A stretch of 64,000 bases of DNA, from NCBI GenBank assembly GCA_963693365.1, contig CAVNZM010000009.1, positions 3,968,001-4,032,000 on the forward strand, given 5' to 3'. Source of the stretch: Amoebidium appalachense (lineage: Eukaryota > Ichthyosporea). The notes under the pieces were generated by a model. The model searched no databases, had not been told where the DNA came from, and was given only the letters and a program-made list of their open reading frames with translations. Below are positions 18,732-59,094 of the stretch, piece after piece; the first letter of the stretch is position 1; each line of letters starts with the position of its first letter. The position numbers and the translations under genes are program-made.

Positions 18732-19007
18732 GGATAGATGAAGGGGTGTCCTTGGCCATTGCGCGTTAGGGACACTGTTTCCTTCTTTAGGGTAGGCACA
18801 CACACACACACGTACGTGCACTTACATGCACGTACACACACCATAGTTTTCATGGTTCGTTAGATGTCCATCAACAGTTATTCATAATATTCTTTTAGAG
18901 TATTTATTTTATTTTCAAAATAATAAACTTCCGTACTTGCCTCTGATTTCATGTCCATGAGTCTCGGGGAGCCACGACGGTAGCAAGAAATGGTCTTGCC
19001 TCCGGCA
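18732..19007 (+). repeat. Long direct repeat, left copy (LTR- or split-repeat-like)
   Basis: From GGATAGATGAAGGGGTGTCC to TGGTCTTGCCTCCGGCA, repeated at 19439-19776. The copies are nearly identical apart from a short (CA)n here versus an expanded one there. Contains AATAATAAACTTCC, a possible poly(A) signal. It begins 114 bases after the recombinase fragment. Confidence 0.93.
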
Positions 19008-19235
19008 TGTGGTTTTCAAGCGGGAGGAGGCAGCGGTGAGAGACGAAGATCCACCGAGTGGCATTGCGGTGAGGTGATTGGTTATTTGTCATGCATTGTT
19101 GTGTTTGATTGCTGGTTTCCATATATAGTTAGTGTGGTTCGGTTTTGATTGCATGTTCTGATCTAATCAGATTTTAAAGCATTTGATTGGTTTCTTCAGT
19201 CTGGCTTCAAATTCCAAATGCATCGTGGGAACGGG

Positions 19236-19243
19236 TATAAAAA
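19236..19243 (+). promoter_or_regulatory. TATA box candidate between the direct repeats
   Basis: GGGTATAAAAAGGAG in the 430-base segment between the two direct repeats, preceded by three ATTGG-type CCAAT boxes (about 19075, 19130, 19190). The arrangement looks like a Pol II promoter of a retroelement. Motif match only. Confidence 0.45.
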
Positions 19244-19438
19244 GGAGTACATGTCGTTTGGATTTCAGTCTTTGGTTTTCGTTTTAGCGTTTGTGTGAGT
19301 GTCTGGCATCAGAGGTAAAAGGGATTTGTAGAGTTAGTTGGTTGAACTAAGTTTGGTGGTGCTAGTGTAAAAGCGCACAAACTAGTTGCCTTAGCTAGCT
19401 GTCCTGTTGATTTCCCCGCCCTCCCAGCCCTGTTGTGG

Positions 19439-19502
19439 GGATAGATGAAGGGGTGTCCTTGGCCATTGCGCGTTAGGGACACTGTTTCCTTCTTTAGGGT
19501 AG

Positions 19503-19578
<76 letters not shown>

Positions 19579-19776
19579 CCGTACGTGCACTTACATGCAC
19601 GTACACACACCATAGTTTTCATGGTTCGTTAGATGTCCATCAACAGTTATTCATATTATTCTTTTAGAGTATTTATTTTATTTTCAAAATAATAAACTTC
19701 CGTACTTGCCTCTGATTTCATGTCCATGAGTCTCGGGGAGCCACGACGGTAGCAAGAAATGGTCTTGCCTCCGGCA
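19439..19776 (+). repeat. Long direct repeat, right copy
   Basis: Second copy of 18732-19007 with the internal (CA)n expanded to about 70 bases (19503-19577). The two copies flank a 431-base segment carrying TATA and CCAAT motifs. Confidence 0.93.
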
Positions 19777-19858
19777 AATCAAACATCTGAACAGTACACT
19801 TTTAGCATTCCATTGATGAAACGTAAATGCGATCGAGCGAGCATATCTTGCGTGTTTA

Positions 19859-19990
19859 GGCGTGTTTGGCGCGCCATAATCGTATTATTGCCCCTAAATA
19901 TGCATACCTCAAAATAATTGATTGAATACGATTAATCGTCTTTTCGCACAATAATACGAATACAATTATTTTCGGCTGCCAAACACGCCC
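19859..19990. mobile_element. MITE-like inverted-repeat element
   Basis: About 132 bases with termini GGCGTGTTTGGC and GCCAAACACGCC, followed inward by further complementarity (TCGTATTATTG against CAATAATACGA). Flanked by TA on both sides, a possible TA-containing target duplication. There is no coding capacity. The terminus resembles GGGCxTGTTTGG ends of PIF/Harbinger-type MITEs (from memory). Confidence 0.7.
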
Positions 19991-20049
19991 TAATAGAAGA
20001 GGAATCGAGTAACCCAACCCAGCTTCGATTTCAAAATATTGCCACGCCA

Positions 20050-24865
<4,816 letters not shown>

Positions 24866-25780
24866 ACTTTCGTTCGCAAATCTCTCAGACACGATATAAT
24901 GGTTTCGGAGAGCTGATTGCGCCGATGGATATCACGAATGGGCACATGGCCACTGGTAACGAATAGGATGCACCGGTCGGCAGTTTGTTGGTTTAAACTT
25001 AGTGACACTTTCAGCGTGGTCCGCCCCCAAACAAAAAGAAAGGGAAAACTTTTGGGGAAAAAAAAAGAAGGACAAAAAAAACGAAAGAAAGAAAGAAAAG
25101 AAAAAACTTCCGAAAAAAGGCGTCCGTGGGTGCGTAAGCTGATTGGGTCCAAAAGCACCACTGCTATTTCCAAATATGGCTATAGCGCAAACTACTAAAT
25201 ATGACTATATCGCGAAGCATCCGGGTCAGGGTTTAGAAATATTCAACTGGAACGGACCCCCCCTCAGGATCCGGCCTCCTCCCGCGGAAAAAAAAAACAA
25301 GAACATTCATGCCAGGCTAAAGACACATGAGAACATCGTTCTTCGTTTGACCTTGAATAGAGTGTGGAGGGACACACGGGAGCCAGGGGGAGAGGGGAGA
25401 GGACTCAGAAGAGATGGGAGGGCGCTTGGGCGCCGGGTGCATTCGAACCCTGGTCCTAGCCAAGACAACCAAGAGGAGCCGGTGCCAGCGCTTGAATGCA
25501 TGCTCAACGAAAACACGTGCACCTGTTTCATGTCACGCGTACACGGTGTATTTAGAGGAGAGCCTTGTAAGTTCTGATAGTTGTTGTTGAACTTTGACAG
25601 GAGAATCCCAATGTTAGTGGTTGCCCATGTGCCTACAGCACGGCAGCATTAGCCTACACCATTACATGCTTGTTTAGCGTTCAAGCATACGACTGTTGGG
25701 GGAAAGACTCGCAGGTTCTGGTATTCAGATCTTTTTCGGCTAGGGGTTGATCCTTGAAGTTTTCAAACAGCTCGGTAGAG
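24866..25780. promoter_or_regulatory. Shared divergent upstream region of the oxidoreductase and TFB-like genes
   Basis: The two starts (24865 on -, 25781 on +) are 915 bases apart and point away from each other, so this stretch must hold both promoters. No TATA box is obvious. Contains an A-rich run (25055-25110) and GGGTGCATTCGAACCC at about 25435, which resembles a tRNA T-arm but has no tRNA around it. Small frames inside show no recognisable domain. Confidence 0.5.
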
Positions 25781-30042
<4,262 letters not shown>

Positions 30043-30713
30043 TGTTGAATATTTTTTATGTCACCAGGCATGCGATTATCTTTACATTGTTTTTTATTTT
30101 TTTTGCCTTTCTTGCATTATTATTTTTTCCCTCGTCTATTGCAATTGTTTGGTTTTTGCTTTTGTTTTTTCTGTAGATATCATTTTGTTTATCCCCAGTG
30201 TTCCTTGTTATTGTAACGTCTTGGAATGTTGGTGAAGAATTTGAACGAAGAAATTCGAAGCGATTCAAAAGCAATATTCGGCAAGTATTCAAAGGAGGAA
30301 ATTCAAAAAAAAAACGTTTTTACGAAGGGGGGCCCTACGTATACATATGGTCGTAACGAGTTGCCGTTTTCTTCTTGTGCGAAGGCTTTACAGCGGAGAT
30401 ATCGATGTAACAAAATCAACGTTTACAGATATGTATACCCTACACCAAACAACACACCACACCACTTTAAACGAACATGCCCCCAAAAAATGTGGTTTAC
30501 TTTCAGCGTGTATTCCGCCGGACATACACATCCGGTTTACCCGGGCCCATACACAACATGCCACAGTGAAAGACCTACCGAATTTTACAGTGCTTGATTG
30601 TATACTTAACTCTGGCGAGTTTCTACTGTTCCAACAGTGTATGGATTACCTGGACAAATATGCAATACAGTCTCAGAATACGGACTAAGGTGTATCTAAA
30701 AACAAAACGAAAA

Positions 30714-30750
<37 letters not shown>

Positions 30751-30871
30751 AGGTCTCCACAGACGATGTATCATATGCATCTGAGTCTTGTACGTGATTT
30801 CTCCACATATATCTACCATTTGTACATGTATGATGTAAGTGTAACGTCAATTCTTACATGTATATCTTGTT
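30043..30871 (+). other. Intergenic between convergent TFB-like and WDR89-like genes
   Basis: A/T-rich, with an A run at 30718-30747 and an unrecognised short open frame at about 30226-30597 of uneven composition. No WDR89-like coding sequence is seen here, and no RNA gene is recognised. Confidence 0.5.
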
Positions 30872-31200
30872 GGGTGGAAGTACTGTTGGCCTTGGTGCCG
30901 ACAACTCCTCACAGCTCACCTACATGTCGTTAAGGACAAAGGGTTCAAAACTAAATTTCCTCATATACCATATATGGTATATGAGACTATTGGTCCGTTA
31001 TATCCCCACCAATCAAATTGAGTGCGGCCATGAACCATGCATGTGCATAACGGCAGATCGTAATCCCCCATACTCCCTAACTCCCGATACTCAGTGGGGG
31101 CCGATAATCCTACATGTACATATGAAATTTGATCAATTACATAGTGAAATTTCAAAATGAACCCTTTGTCCTTAATGAACAGCACATCCCCCCCTTCCCC
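30872..31200 (+). repeat. Dispersed repeat R2, copy 1, interrupted by an inverted-repeat element
   Basis: GGGTGGAAGTACTGTTGGCC through CTCACCTACATGTCGTTA, then after the insertion GAACAGCACATCCCCC. The uninterrupted paralogue is at 55491-55577. Both copies are intergenic. Confidence 0.85.
30934..31171. mobile_element. Short inverted-repeat transposon (MITE) with TTAA or TA target duplication
   Basis: 238 bases bounded by GGACAAAGGGTTCA and its complement TGAACCCTTTGTCC. TTAA occurs on both sides (30930-30933 and 31172-31175). The paralogous locus at about 55551 reads GTCGTTAGTAAACACCAC where this one would read GTCGTTAATGAACAGCAC without the insert, so the empty site is visible. Near the left end is a perfect 26-base palindrome centred at about 30972. 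TTAA duplication is typical of piggyBac-type elements and TA of Tc1/mariner; the termini do not decide. Confidence 0.82.
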
Positions 31201-31221
31201 CCCCTCCCCCCCTCCCCCTCC

Positions 31222-31252
<31 letters not shown>

Positions 31253-31509
31253 CCCGTGATGATACACACACACGTACACACACACATGCACACACACACA
31301 CACACACACACACACACCATACCGAAGTTGGGCGGAAATCTCAATAATAATATTGTAACGGGACCGGGGAACTTCAAGGAGGGGAGAGGGAAAGGGGGGG
31401 CCGCTGTGCACAATGCAAAAAAGAGTGCAGCAAATATATAATGCTTCCTTTCTAGGCTATGATTGACTTGAATTCCTATTAAAATTTCGTTACCAGGCGA
31501 AAAACGTCA

Positions 31510-31557
31510 ATGTGTGTGTGTGTGCGCGCGCGCGTGTGCGTGTGCGTGTGCCTGTGC

Positions 31558-31595
<38 letters not shown>

Positions 31596-31600
31596 GTGTT
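31510..31600. repeat. (GT)n/(GC)n alternating purine-pyrimidine tract
   Basis: GTGTGTGCGCGCGCGCGTGTGC and similar alternation through 31600. No gene is recognised in 31201-32174. (CA)n at 31886-31998 and C/CCACCG runs at 31765-31858 fill the rest. Confidence 0.85.
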
Positions 31601-31762
31601 CTCGGGCGCCTACAGTAACTGCCTCCCCATTCGCATTTTACGCCTTCGAGCAATGGGTGTCTCCCAATGAACATTTTAATTACAAGTGACCGGCACATGA
31701 CATGAGATCCATCTACAAATTCTTCGACATTATGAAACATTTAAACATTCATTCATTTACGT

Positions 31763-31801
<39 letters not shown>

Positions 31802-31816
31802 CCCCCACCACCACCA

Positions 31817-31848
<32 letters not shown>

Positions 31849-31881
31849 GCCACCCACCCACATAGGGCACATACCCCCCCC

Positions 31882-32000
<119 letters not shown>

Positions 32001-32174
32001 TTCCGTCAACCTCATTCAAACATTTACATTGTGTACCTATCAGCTACGATAACGACACCATTTCAATTCAAAAGGACAAACAAAGAGTTTCAAAATTAAA
32101 GAATCAACTACTACAATTCCCCCTCCCCCCCCCCAAAAAAAAAGAAAAAGTGCTGGTATCCATTCGTTGAAATC

Positions 32175-42649
<10,475 letters not shown>

Positions 42650-44741
42650 GTTTTCTAATCTCGAAGGTGAAATTACCCTATACAGAAATGAACTGAAAGG
42701 TGGTGGTCGTGCTAGATCAGCTAAGCAACTTATATTATGGGGGGGAAAAAAAGAAAAACATCAAAACAACCAAAAATGTTGCTGTATGCCTCGTTCTTAT
42801 CCTCGTTTTGTGAGTAGGCCTATGTCCTGAGCTCTTGTCAACGTTAATCTCCGTGTTGCTGAACAGCGATCATAGATCTGATCTTACATTAACACACATA
42901 ACTCTATATTCATATCCAAAAAGAAGCTTCTCGCTTTTTGGCCATACACCCGAGTGTCGTGTTCACATAAGTGACCCTGTGGATCATGTACACATCCACG
43001 TGTACGTGTACATTTGCACGTGCACGTGTGAAAAACGTGAAATGGTGTCGGGGAACATGGTACCGGTGGTGCATGCGACTGCGCACCACTTGGTGTCAGA
43101 CAATGTGCTTACGTAACTCGGCACGATAATCGATTATTATTGGCGAAGAGAGCATTATGGTGCTTTCGTATCCAATCATAATGCAATTCTAAGAGCGACA
43201 GTTTCACACGGAACTTGAACACGAAACGGATCCGAAAGCACCTCCGAGCTCGTCCGTTGCTCCTGAGACCTCGCCGAAAACTAAACTGTTAGCTGCCTGA
43301 AGGCAAAATGAGTTTCTGTGAAGCCTGTGCGGTTCCCTTCTTCTGCGACGCCAACGGGCAGATGTTACCCAATGGCACGTCAGTGCTGGCTACATCCGAT
43401 CCCTCCCAACCTGCAGCCAACTCGCGTTTCACCTCCGTTCCTCCTTCCCTCCTCCCTTGCCTGCTTACCTACCCATCCACTACTACAGTAACCCATGAAA
43501 CCAAAACCTGCACCTCCACAAATCACTCCCCGGCACTCTTGTTGGTTCCAGGTCGAGTTCTCGTACTCTACCTGCTTCAGCCGTTCGTAGTGCTGATTGG
43601 CGCTTCCTTGTTGTGATTTTTCTTGGCAACCCCTCAATGAGGTCTAAAAAAACCCGTGTTTATTTTAGATGTACAGTGCCGATCCCCAAGCAATGTATAT
43701 CGGCGGCACTCCCAAGCTTCGTGCACGTGAACGTCGTGCATCTTGTACATGTAACATAGACCCACATCTACACGTGTGCATGCTCAAATGTGCATGCTCT
43801 CCGTGCACAAAAGAAAAACTCACAAGGGGTCGGACACCTTTGCATCTACTTGCATACACAGGCACTTAAATTTCGTATGCATGGTTGTGTATTTAACAGC
43901 TACAGATGATATTAGCTTACATATCTTAATACCATCGCAACAAGATCAGCAGTGCACAAGCTCATGTGATCACGTCCAACAGTCGCATGGAAGTCATATA
44001 TCACGCACGAAAACGCCAAACAAGAGCACTCGTGATCAGACATGCGCCTTGTCACACCAACACGCGCATTCGGTGTATGCTGGCACTACATTTTCGAGCC
44101 CTACGTAGTTACCCCAAAGGCCTAAAGTGTCCTCCGTTTAGAAGACCCAATCGTAAGTTCGTAGGTACCCCGTCCTCGCCCTTCCGAGCCTTCAAGGGCC
44201 TCGAGGGCCTAGCACAACACCAACAAAGGTTTCAAACTTTCGTGCGCGCGTTGGAACAAAACAGTCTCGCATATGGTATGCACATGCCCAAAACATTCCT
44301 TTTTTGGTAGGAGATTTAGCCAATGAATCGAGCGTGGCTTGAGGGGCAAAATATTCGCCTCTCACAACTCTCTGACCAATGTATCTCAGCTAGTACTATT
44401 AGCTAAACATTTTTCAAACTGGACACCTTGGACGCTTTGCGAAACAAATAAGAATATTTTTTTTAAAAAAATCTATATTTTTTTAAATTTTTTTGGATCA
44501 ACCCATAAATAATTGAAAAAGAGGCTTCTTTTCTATGCTTGTTCTTGTGTTGTGTCACGTTTCTGTAAGCTTTGTTTTGTTTTTACACGACTCCAGAGTC
44601 CAGTTCCACTTCCAGTTCCATCTTAATGAAGATCTCTTTGACGATGCAGTTTTTTTGTCTGGCAGTGTTTTCTTAGGGCATCAACAAGTTGATAGCACAA
44701 ACAGAAAACACGTTTTCTGAATTCATAGGATCCTCCAAGAA
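42650..44741. promoter_or_regulatory. Divergent upstream region of the WDR89-like and S28 genes
   Basis: 2.1 kb between the two starts. CCAAT boxes near 44335 (AGCCAATGAATCG) and 44375 (GACCAATGTATC). Otherwise unique sequence with few simple repeats, unlike the introns. A frame starting MSFCEACAVPFFCDANGQ at 43308 is unrecognised and becomes compositionally weak after about 45 codons; I do not call it a gene. Confidence 0.45.
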
Positions 44742-53511
<8,770 letters not shown>

Positions 53512-54030
53512 TTGGATAATGCAGTTTATAGCATGATTTAATTGGGGTGACCGTGAATTGTGATTGGTTAATATTTAGCTGGTTACGTGATTATGGGGCT
53601 TGACTGGGTGTGCACAATTATGGTGATGGTGGATTGCGATTGGATGGTTCGGATACCACAGCCGTTGGTTGGATGATGGTTGGGGAGTTGGACTCTATGA
53701 TGTGATTGGATAATGGTATGGGTTCACCACATACATTCAACATGTGTATGGGGTATATACATATTCACTTTGATTAATTATTATATGAAATGATCTCCTT
53801 TCTGCAAATCATTTCCATTAAGGGAATCCTGGAGAAATGACGACCTACTTTATTGGTTTTTAGGTGGCGAATACACGTGGGTACGCCTGCAGAATGACAG
53901 GTGTGCCATGTAGCCAATCAGTGTGGGTCTGTTTAAGCAGGCCTAGGCAGCTGCAGTATATGCACCATGCGAGGTAAAACTTTGGCAAACAGATTCAATG
54001 TAAGCTAATAAAAATACAGTTGGATGGTCT
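53512..54030 (+). other. S28 downstream region with ATTGG cluster
   Basis: GTGATTGG/GCGATTGG/GTTGG variants recur about six times between 53510 and 53710. A candidate AATAAA poly(A) signal lies at 54007. No open frame of interest. Confidence 0.6.
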
Positions 54031-54860
54031 GGGCTATGACATTGTCAGTTTTGGGTCGTAAGTGGAGGTCTGACATTCAAAAGATGATCGAGAGAGTCCC
54101 CAGTCGACTTGAGACTCGTTTGACTGAAGTGGATTGCAGACCCCCACCCACCCCACCCCACCCACCACCACCATCCGGCCACACACACAGACACACACAC
54201 ACACACACACACACAACCGAAGAAAAAAGAAAGACTGGGAAAGAAAATGCTATGCCCACGAACAAAGTCACCGCCACGTGGCAACTCGGGGATTAAGAAG
54301 AGAATGCTCAGTGACTCTGAGACTGTTGGATGGAACCGATGGGTCGCCGGTGGAACCGCCCCCGGGACCCAGTACTGTATTCCTGCTTGTTTCCCTACGA
54401 GTTCCATCCGACTGTGCGACTAGAGCCCGATTGAAATTTCTGGTCTCGTACCCCCCCCCCCCCCCACCCTCTCCTAGTCTTGAAACCCCCCCCCCCCCCC
54501 CCCCCCCCCCCCGCGGACGCCCCATACCTTTTCAACAACACACATATAAGCCCACTTCCCCTCGCCCACCCACACGTCACTGCTAGCAGGACTTCATGGC
54601 ATCCTGCATTTGCGGGACTAGAGCTCCGTCCCCAACATACACGTCCCCAACATACACAGTAGTACTACTATGACAATTGAGAGCCTTCCCAGCGCTCCCC
54701 CCCCCCCCCCCCCACCTACGTACACCGTGGCACTCACCCATGGCCGCCCACGTGCACATACCCACGACTCCTCGGCCATCTCCCATCCCTGCCGATAACG
54801 TTATTCATATCAATGTAGTTACACTCTCTCCAAACGTAACCCCCCCTCCCCCTCCCCCCC

Positions 54861-54918
<58 letters not shown>

Positions 54919-55239
54919 AAAAAACTTTCAAAGTCACCCCCTGCCCCGAAAATCCCAGCTACTCGAGATCATGACACCGTCTTCAGCATACTATGACGTA
55001 CTCCCGCCACTCCTCCCCACCGCCTCCCCCCCCCCCCCCCCCCCCCCCCCCCACCCACACACACACACACACTATTCTCCCCCCCCGACACTAAACGCCA
55101 CAACCCGTGTGACACCATCACATACCTCTCACAACATGGTTTGCGCAGCTACTGCCATTAGCACACACAACCACCATCCCTGCACTTGGTACCATCGGAC
55201 TGAGGGCACCACTTCCTCCCTCCCCCTCCCTCCCGGCCT

Positions 55240-55281
<42 letters not shown>

Positions 55282-56462
55282 CACACACACACACACACCT
55301 CCATTTCCTCCTGGGACCGGCCCCACCTCCTCTCGAAACTCCACCTCCCCTCCCCCCTCCCCACCTGACTAACTCTTCACACTAAAGTTCAAAAAACCAT
55401 ATATCTCCACATATGATGTCTATTTTGATACGTTATATCTCCTCTTGAAATTTGTATTTGAAGTTTAACACCGATTTTTTACAAGTATATGGGTGGAAGT
55501 ACTGCTGGCCTTGGTGCCGACAACTCATTACAGCTCACCTACATGTCGTTAGTAAACACCACATCCCCCCCCCCCCAAAGTTCAAACGACACGCGTATGT
55601 GCACATGGAAACATATGCCTTTTAAATTTAAAAGTGCACCCTGCAATCGCACGGCCGGCTGAGCAACCCCGGCCCAAAATGTACATGTACATCAGTACAC
55701 ATAGTACACGTCTGCCTGAAAACCCGCCAACAAGAACACAAGTACACTGGAGAGCAAGTAATTTTTGTTTTTTTGCATATGCACGGTGACTGCGGCCAGA
55801 TAGATCAAAATTACATTTTTAGATGTCAAAAGCCCCCCCCCCCCCCCCCCCCCCCCCCGTGCCCGCCTGCCCGCCCGCCCACGACTTCTCCGCGGACCAC
55901 ACTTGACCTTCCCCCCCCCCCCCCCCCCCCCTCCCCCCCCCCCGGAACGGGCAAACATCCCCCCCTCTAGATCTGCCCCTTCCCCGGGCCCTCGGCTCCC
56001 CGCCCCCTGGCCTCTCGAGGAGCTCCCCTTCCCCCCCGGGGAGCCCGATGGTAGTAAAAACATGCATCTGCTGTTTTAAAAGTTAAGAACATGCACCGCA
56101 CCCACATTTTTAAGGGGGGTTTTGGCGGACGGCATCCATGTTGCTAGCTTACCCGAAGGCAGTCCTAATTTGGCGAGGCTTATCGACCCCCCTCCCCCTC
56201 CCCCCTTCTCTCCCCCTCCCCCTTCCCCCCTCGTCCCCCCCGCCCCCTCCCCTCTCCCCCCCCCCCCACGTACAGCTCCCCATCCTGCCTTTAATAGGAT
56301 ACACCTTACAACCTCCCCCTTCCCTACCCCCACCCCCACCCACCCAATCCATCATGATAAAATCAGTGGTTCACGTTGCCAATTTACAACATTAATTAAC
56401 ATACATTGCTCCTTCCCACTCCCTCTTCCGCCCCCTCCGCTTCCCAACCCTTTTCCCCCCCT

Positions 56463-56497
<35 letters not shown>

Positions 56498-59094
56498 ATA
56501 ACGTTGTCCCTGCCACACAAGGCCATCGGGGTGCACTCTGTGGCCAGATAAACTCCAGCAGTAGTGCACTCGGTGGAAATGCCAGCTCATTATTAATGTG
56601 GCCATCATGGGAAGAATGGAGCAGAATGGAGCATTTGGTTGATCTAGTAGGATAACATAGTAAAGGACTGTGCGCATGTGAGGCCATATTGGGTGTTTGA
56701 ACGTTCACGACTGGCCGGTTGGTTGGATGTGCACGTCGCGGGCACACGGTATATAGGGTGGCGGTGTGTGTGGTTGTATGTGTGCGTGTGTGTTTATTAC
56801 AGTTTTGGAGGCGGCAGGGGGGGGAGGGGGAGGGGGGAGGGGGGAGGGGGGCAGGGGCAGAACCAGGGGGCTCGGGTGAGCTCGACTAGGCGGGGATAGA
56901 GTGAGGACGGGGAAAATGTATACACTCTTGTGGCCCCACGTGCACATCTTGACTTTGCATGCCCCCATGTGCACCCTGGTTTCAGAGGGTTTTATGGGTT
57001 CGTGGGCCGGGATGCACATGGTCATCGGGGCCTGAGTATGGATGAATTTTTCGTCCATTTAGGCGTGTATGTGAGCTCTAAACATCTGCATATGGGTGGC
57101 TGCTATGAACATAAAGTTGCGTGGAACAGAGAGCACCTGTCACTTACATGGCGGCGATCATGCGCGGTCACGTCCGAGTGCAGGCCGTATCCAAAGTCCA
57201 ATTATTTACAACAAGCCATGACGGGCACATGCGCATTTATGGTCAGAATAAAAACACGACAAGGTTTGAACACGAATTCTATTTGGGCTACGGGTACGTG
57301 AAGGAAAAATCCCACTGTTCGTTTACGATCGTCGAACCAGGTTGCCATGGCATTTACGGAAAAAAGAATTGACCAATGTGCCGCAAAGCGAATGCAGCAT
57401 TGCAGCGGAAAAACACAATTCAACCGGGTGTCAGTGGCCAGCTCCCAGCTCCGTATAAAATGAACATAAAGATGGGTGTGGATTTAGGACGTGATGAAAT
57501 ACAGATAGCAAAGAACCGACTGCTTGTTGTGAAAAGACCGTTAAAACAAAACCACGCGAATGCCTATGAGATCTCCGTGGTGGTTGGATTAAACGAAGTG
57601 GTCACTTCGAGTTCGGTCAACCCCTGTTCAGCCTGAGGTGAAAAATGAAAATGAGCACACTCCACTGGGTTCTGATGCCTATAGGATTCTTTATTCGTGT
57701 GTGTGGCATCTATCCAGAAGGGCATTTCCTTCGGCCTAACATGACACCTAACCCGAATACAGTCGGCGTCTGGTGTATTAAGCATTAGCACAACCCCCGT
57801 TCACAATTGCGCAATGCGTATCCGGTGCATTGGTGTGTCTATGAACACAATGTCGATGAGGGGACCGCCCACCGGAAAACGCGAGTCTCTCTTGACCACC
57901 TACTTAATGAGGAATAATTGACACTAATGTTAGCAGCTGACACAGAGACGTCTCCATGTTTTCAGCTCCTTCTTTCTCCGCACACACAGCCTGCATTTCT
58001 CCATGACGGAGTACGCGTTCGAATTCGCAGTCTACCCGGCGCACGGACCAAAATCAGTTACGGAACTTCTGCCCCCCTCTGCCTCTTTTAGTTCTACGTA
58101 CTTGGTTCGCTGTAGATCACACCAGACACTCTCCGTATGGTCCGCCCGTAAGCGCTTGGCAAGCTCCCTTCATAAACTCATGAGCTCGCTTTGCTCTTCA
58201 TAAACAAAAGGGAAAAATATTTCCGCTTTAAAAGAGCTTATAAAATACCAATAATTCATTATAATATCTATACCAAACATCATAAAGACGAATTTGGGTT
58301 TTTTGATAACAGGAATAGACATCCAGCCTTGCCCGGGCAGGCAAAAGCGGTGATATCAGCAGTAATTGAGATGTGGGTAAGGTTGGCTTCAATTGGCTAG
58401 GTCATTGTTTCTTCAATGAACCTTCATGCACTCTAAAAGTCAATGGAGAATCTTGACCTCAGGTTCCATCATATGGGTTATAGCATATTTTAAATAATTC
58501 AAAAAATAGAAGTAGAGCTAGGGATTGATCTAATTATTTCTATGTGATGGGATTAAGAAGAAATACATTATTCGCCTACATAATACAAGACGATTTGCCC
58601 CTCTCCAACTTTGTCCACATGTTCCCATGTGAGACTTTCACGATACATTGTGATTGGTGATGATAAGACCATGTTAAATTTATATCTGAGCTTTCATTGG
58701 TGCAGGACAGCTGTGGCATTTCACAGCAACCTCATATAGCAGCCGGTCTCAGGTGATGAAATTTCCATACACGTGCACCTATATGCTTGATGAATGAATA
58801 AGAAACGTGTTTTTTTGCCGTTGTTTCCTAGCTCTGCAGAGGTGCAAAAGAATAGGTATCATTCTGTTTTACCACACGGTTGCAAAGGCCACACCATAGT
58901 TTAGGTATAGGCAAACACCAATCGTACATTTTCTTCTACCCTCCCAACTGCCGTTCATGTCGAAAAGTTAGGATCTTGGGTTTTAGTGCGCCCCGGCGCT
59001 CTGGGTGCATAGTTTTATTGCTAGGCTTGTTATCCTGTTTCACTGGGGTTTTTGGGTTGGGGAACATACAAAGGTAGACGTAAACACAAACGTG
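54031..59094. other. Intergenic, low-complexity then unique sequence, no gene called
   Basis: 54150-56500 is C-rich with many C runs (for example 54486-54512, 54857-54908, 55243-55279, 55834-55858) and short (CA)n. From 56500 to 59094 the sequence is unique and free of long simple repeats. Short frames there (56930-57301 and 57121-57636 on +, 58003-58203 on +) have plausible composition but no motif I recognise. Confidence 0.5.
55491..55577 (+). repeat. Dispersed repeat R2, copy 2 (empty site)
   Basis: GGGTGGAAGTACTGCTGGCC to GTCGTTAGTAAACACCACATCCCCC. Matches 30872-30932 plus 31176-31200 without the 238-base insert. Confidence 0.85.

Noticed and set aside
25425-25460. tRNA gene suggested by a T-arm-like GGGTGCATTCGAACCC
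   Set aside because: No matching acceptor, D or anticodon arms can be folded from the flanking sequence.
43308-43616. Possible small gene starting MSFCEACAVPFF
   Set aside because: Composition becomes repetitive Ser/Thr/Pro after about 45 codons and there is no domain or splice partner.
57121-57636. Possible gene with FEHEFYLGYGYVKEKS and a following open stretch
   Set aside because: Interrupted by a stop, no motif recognised, and equally long frames exist on the other strand. Left as intergenic.
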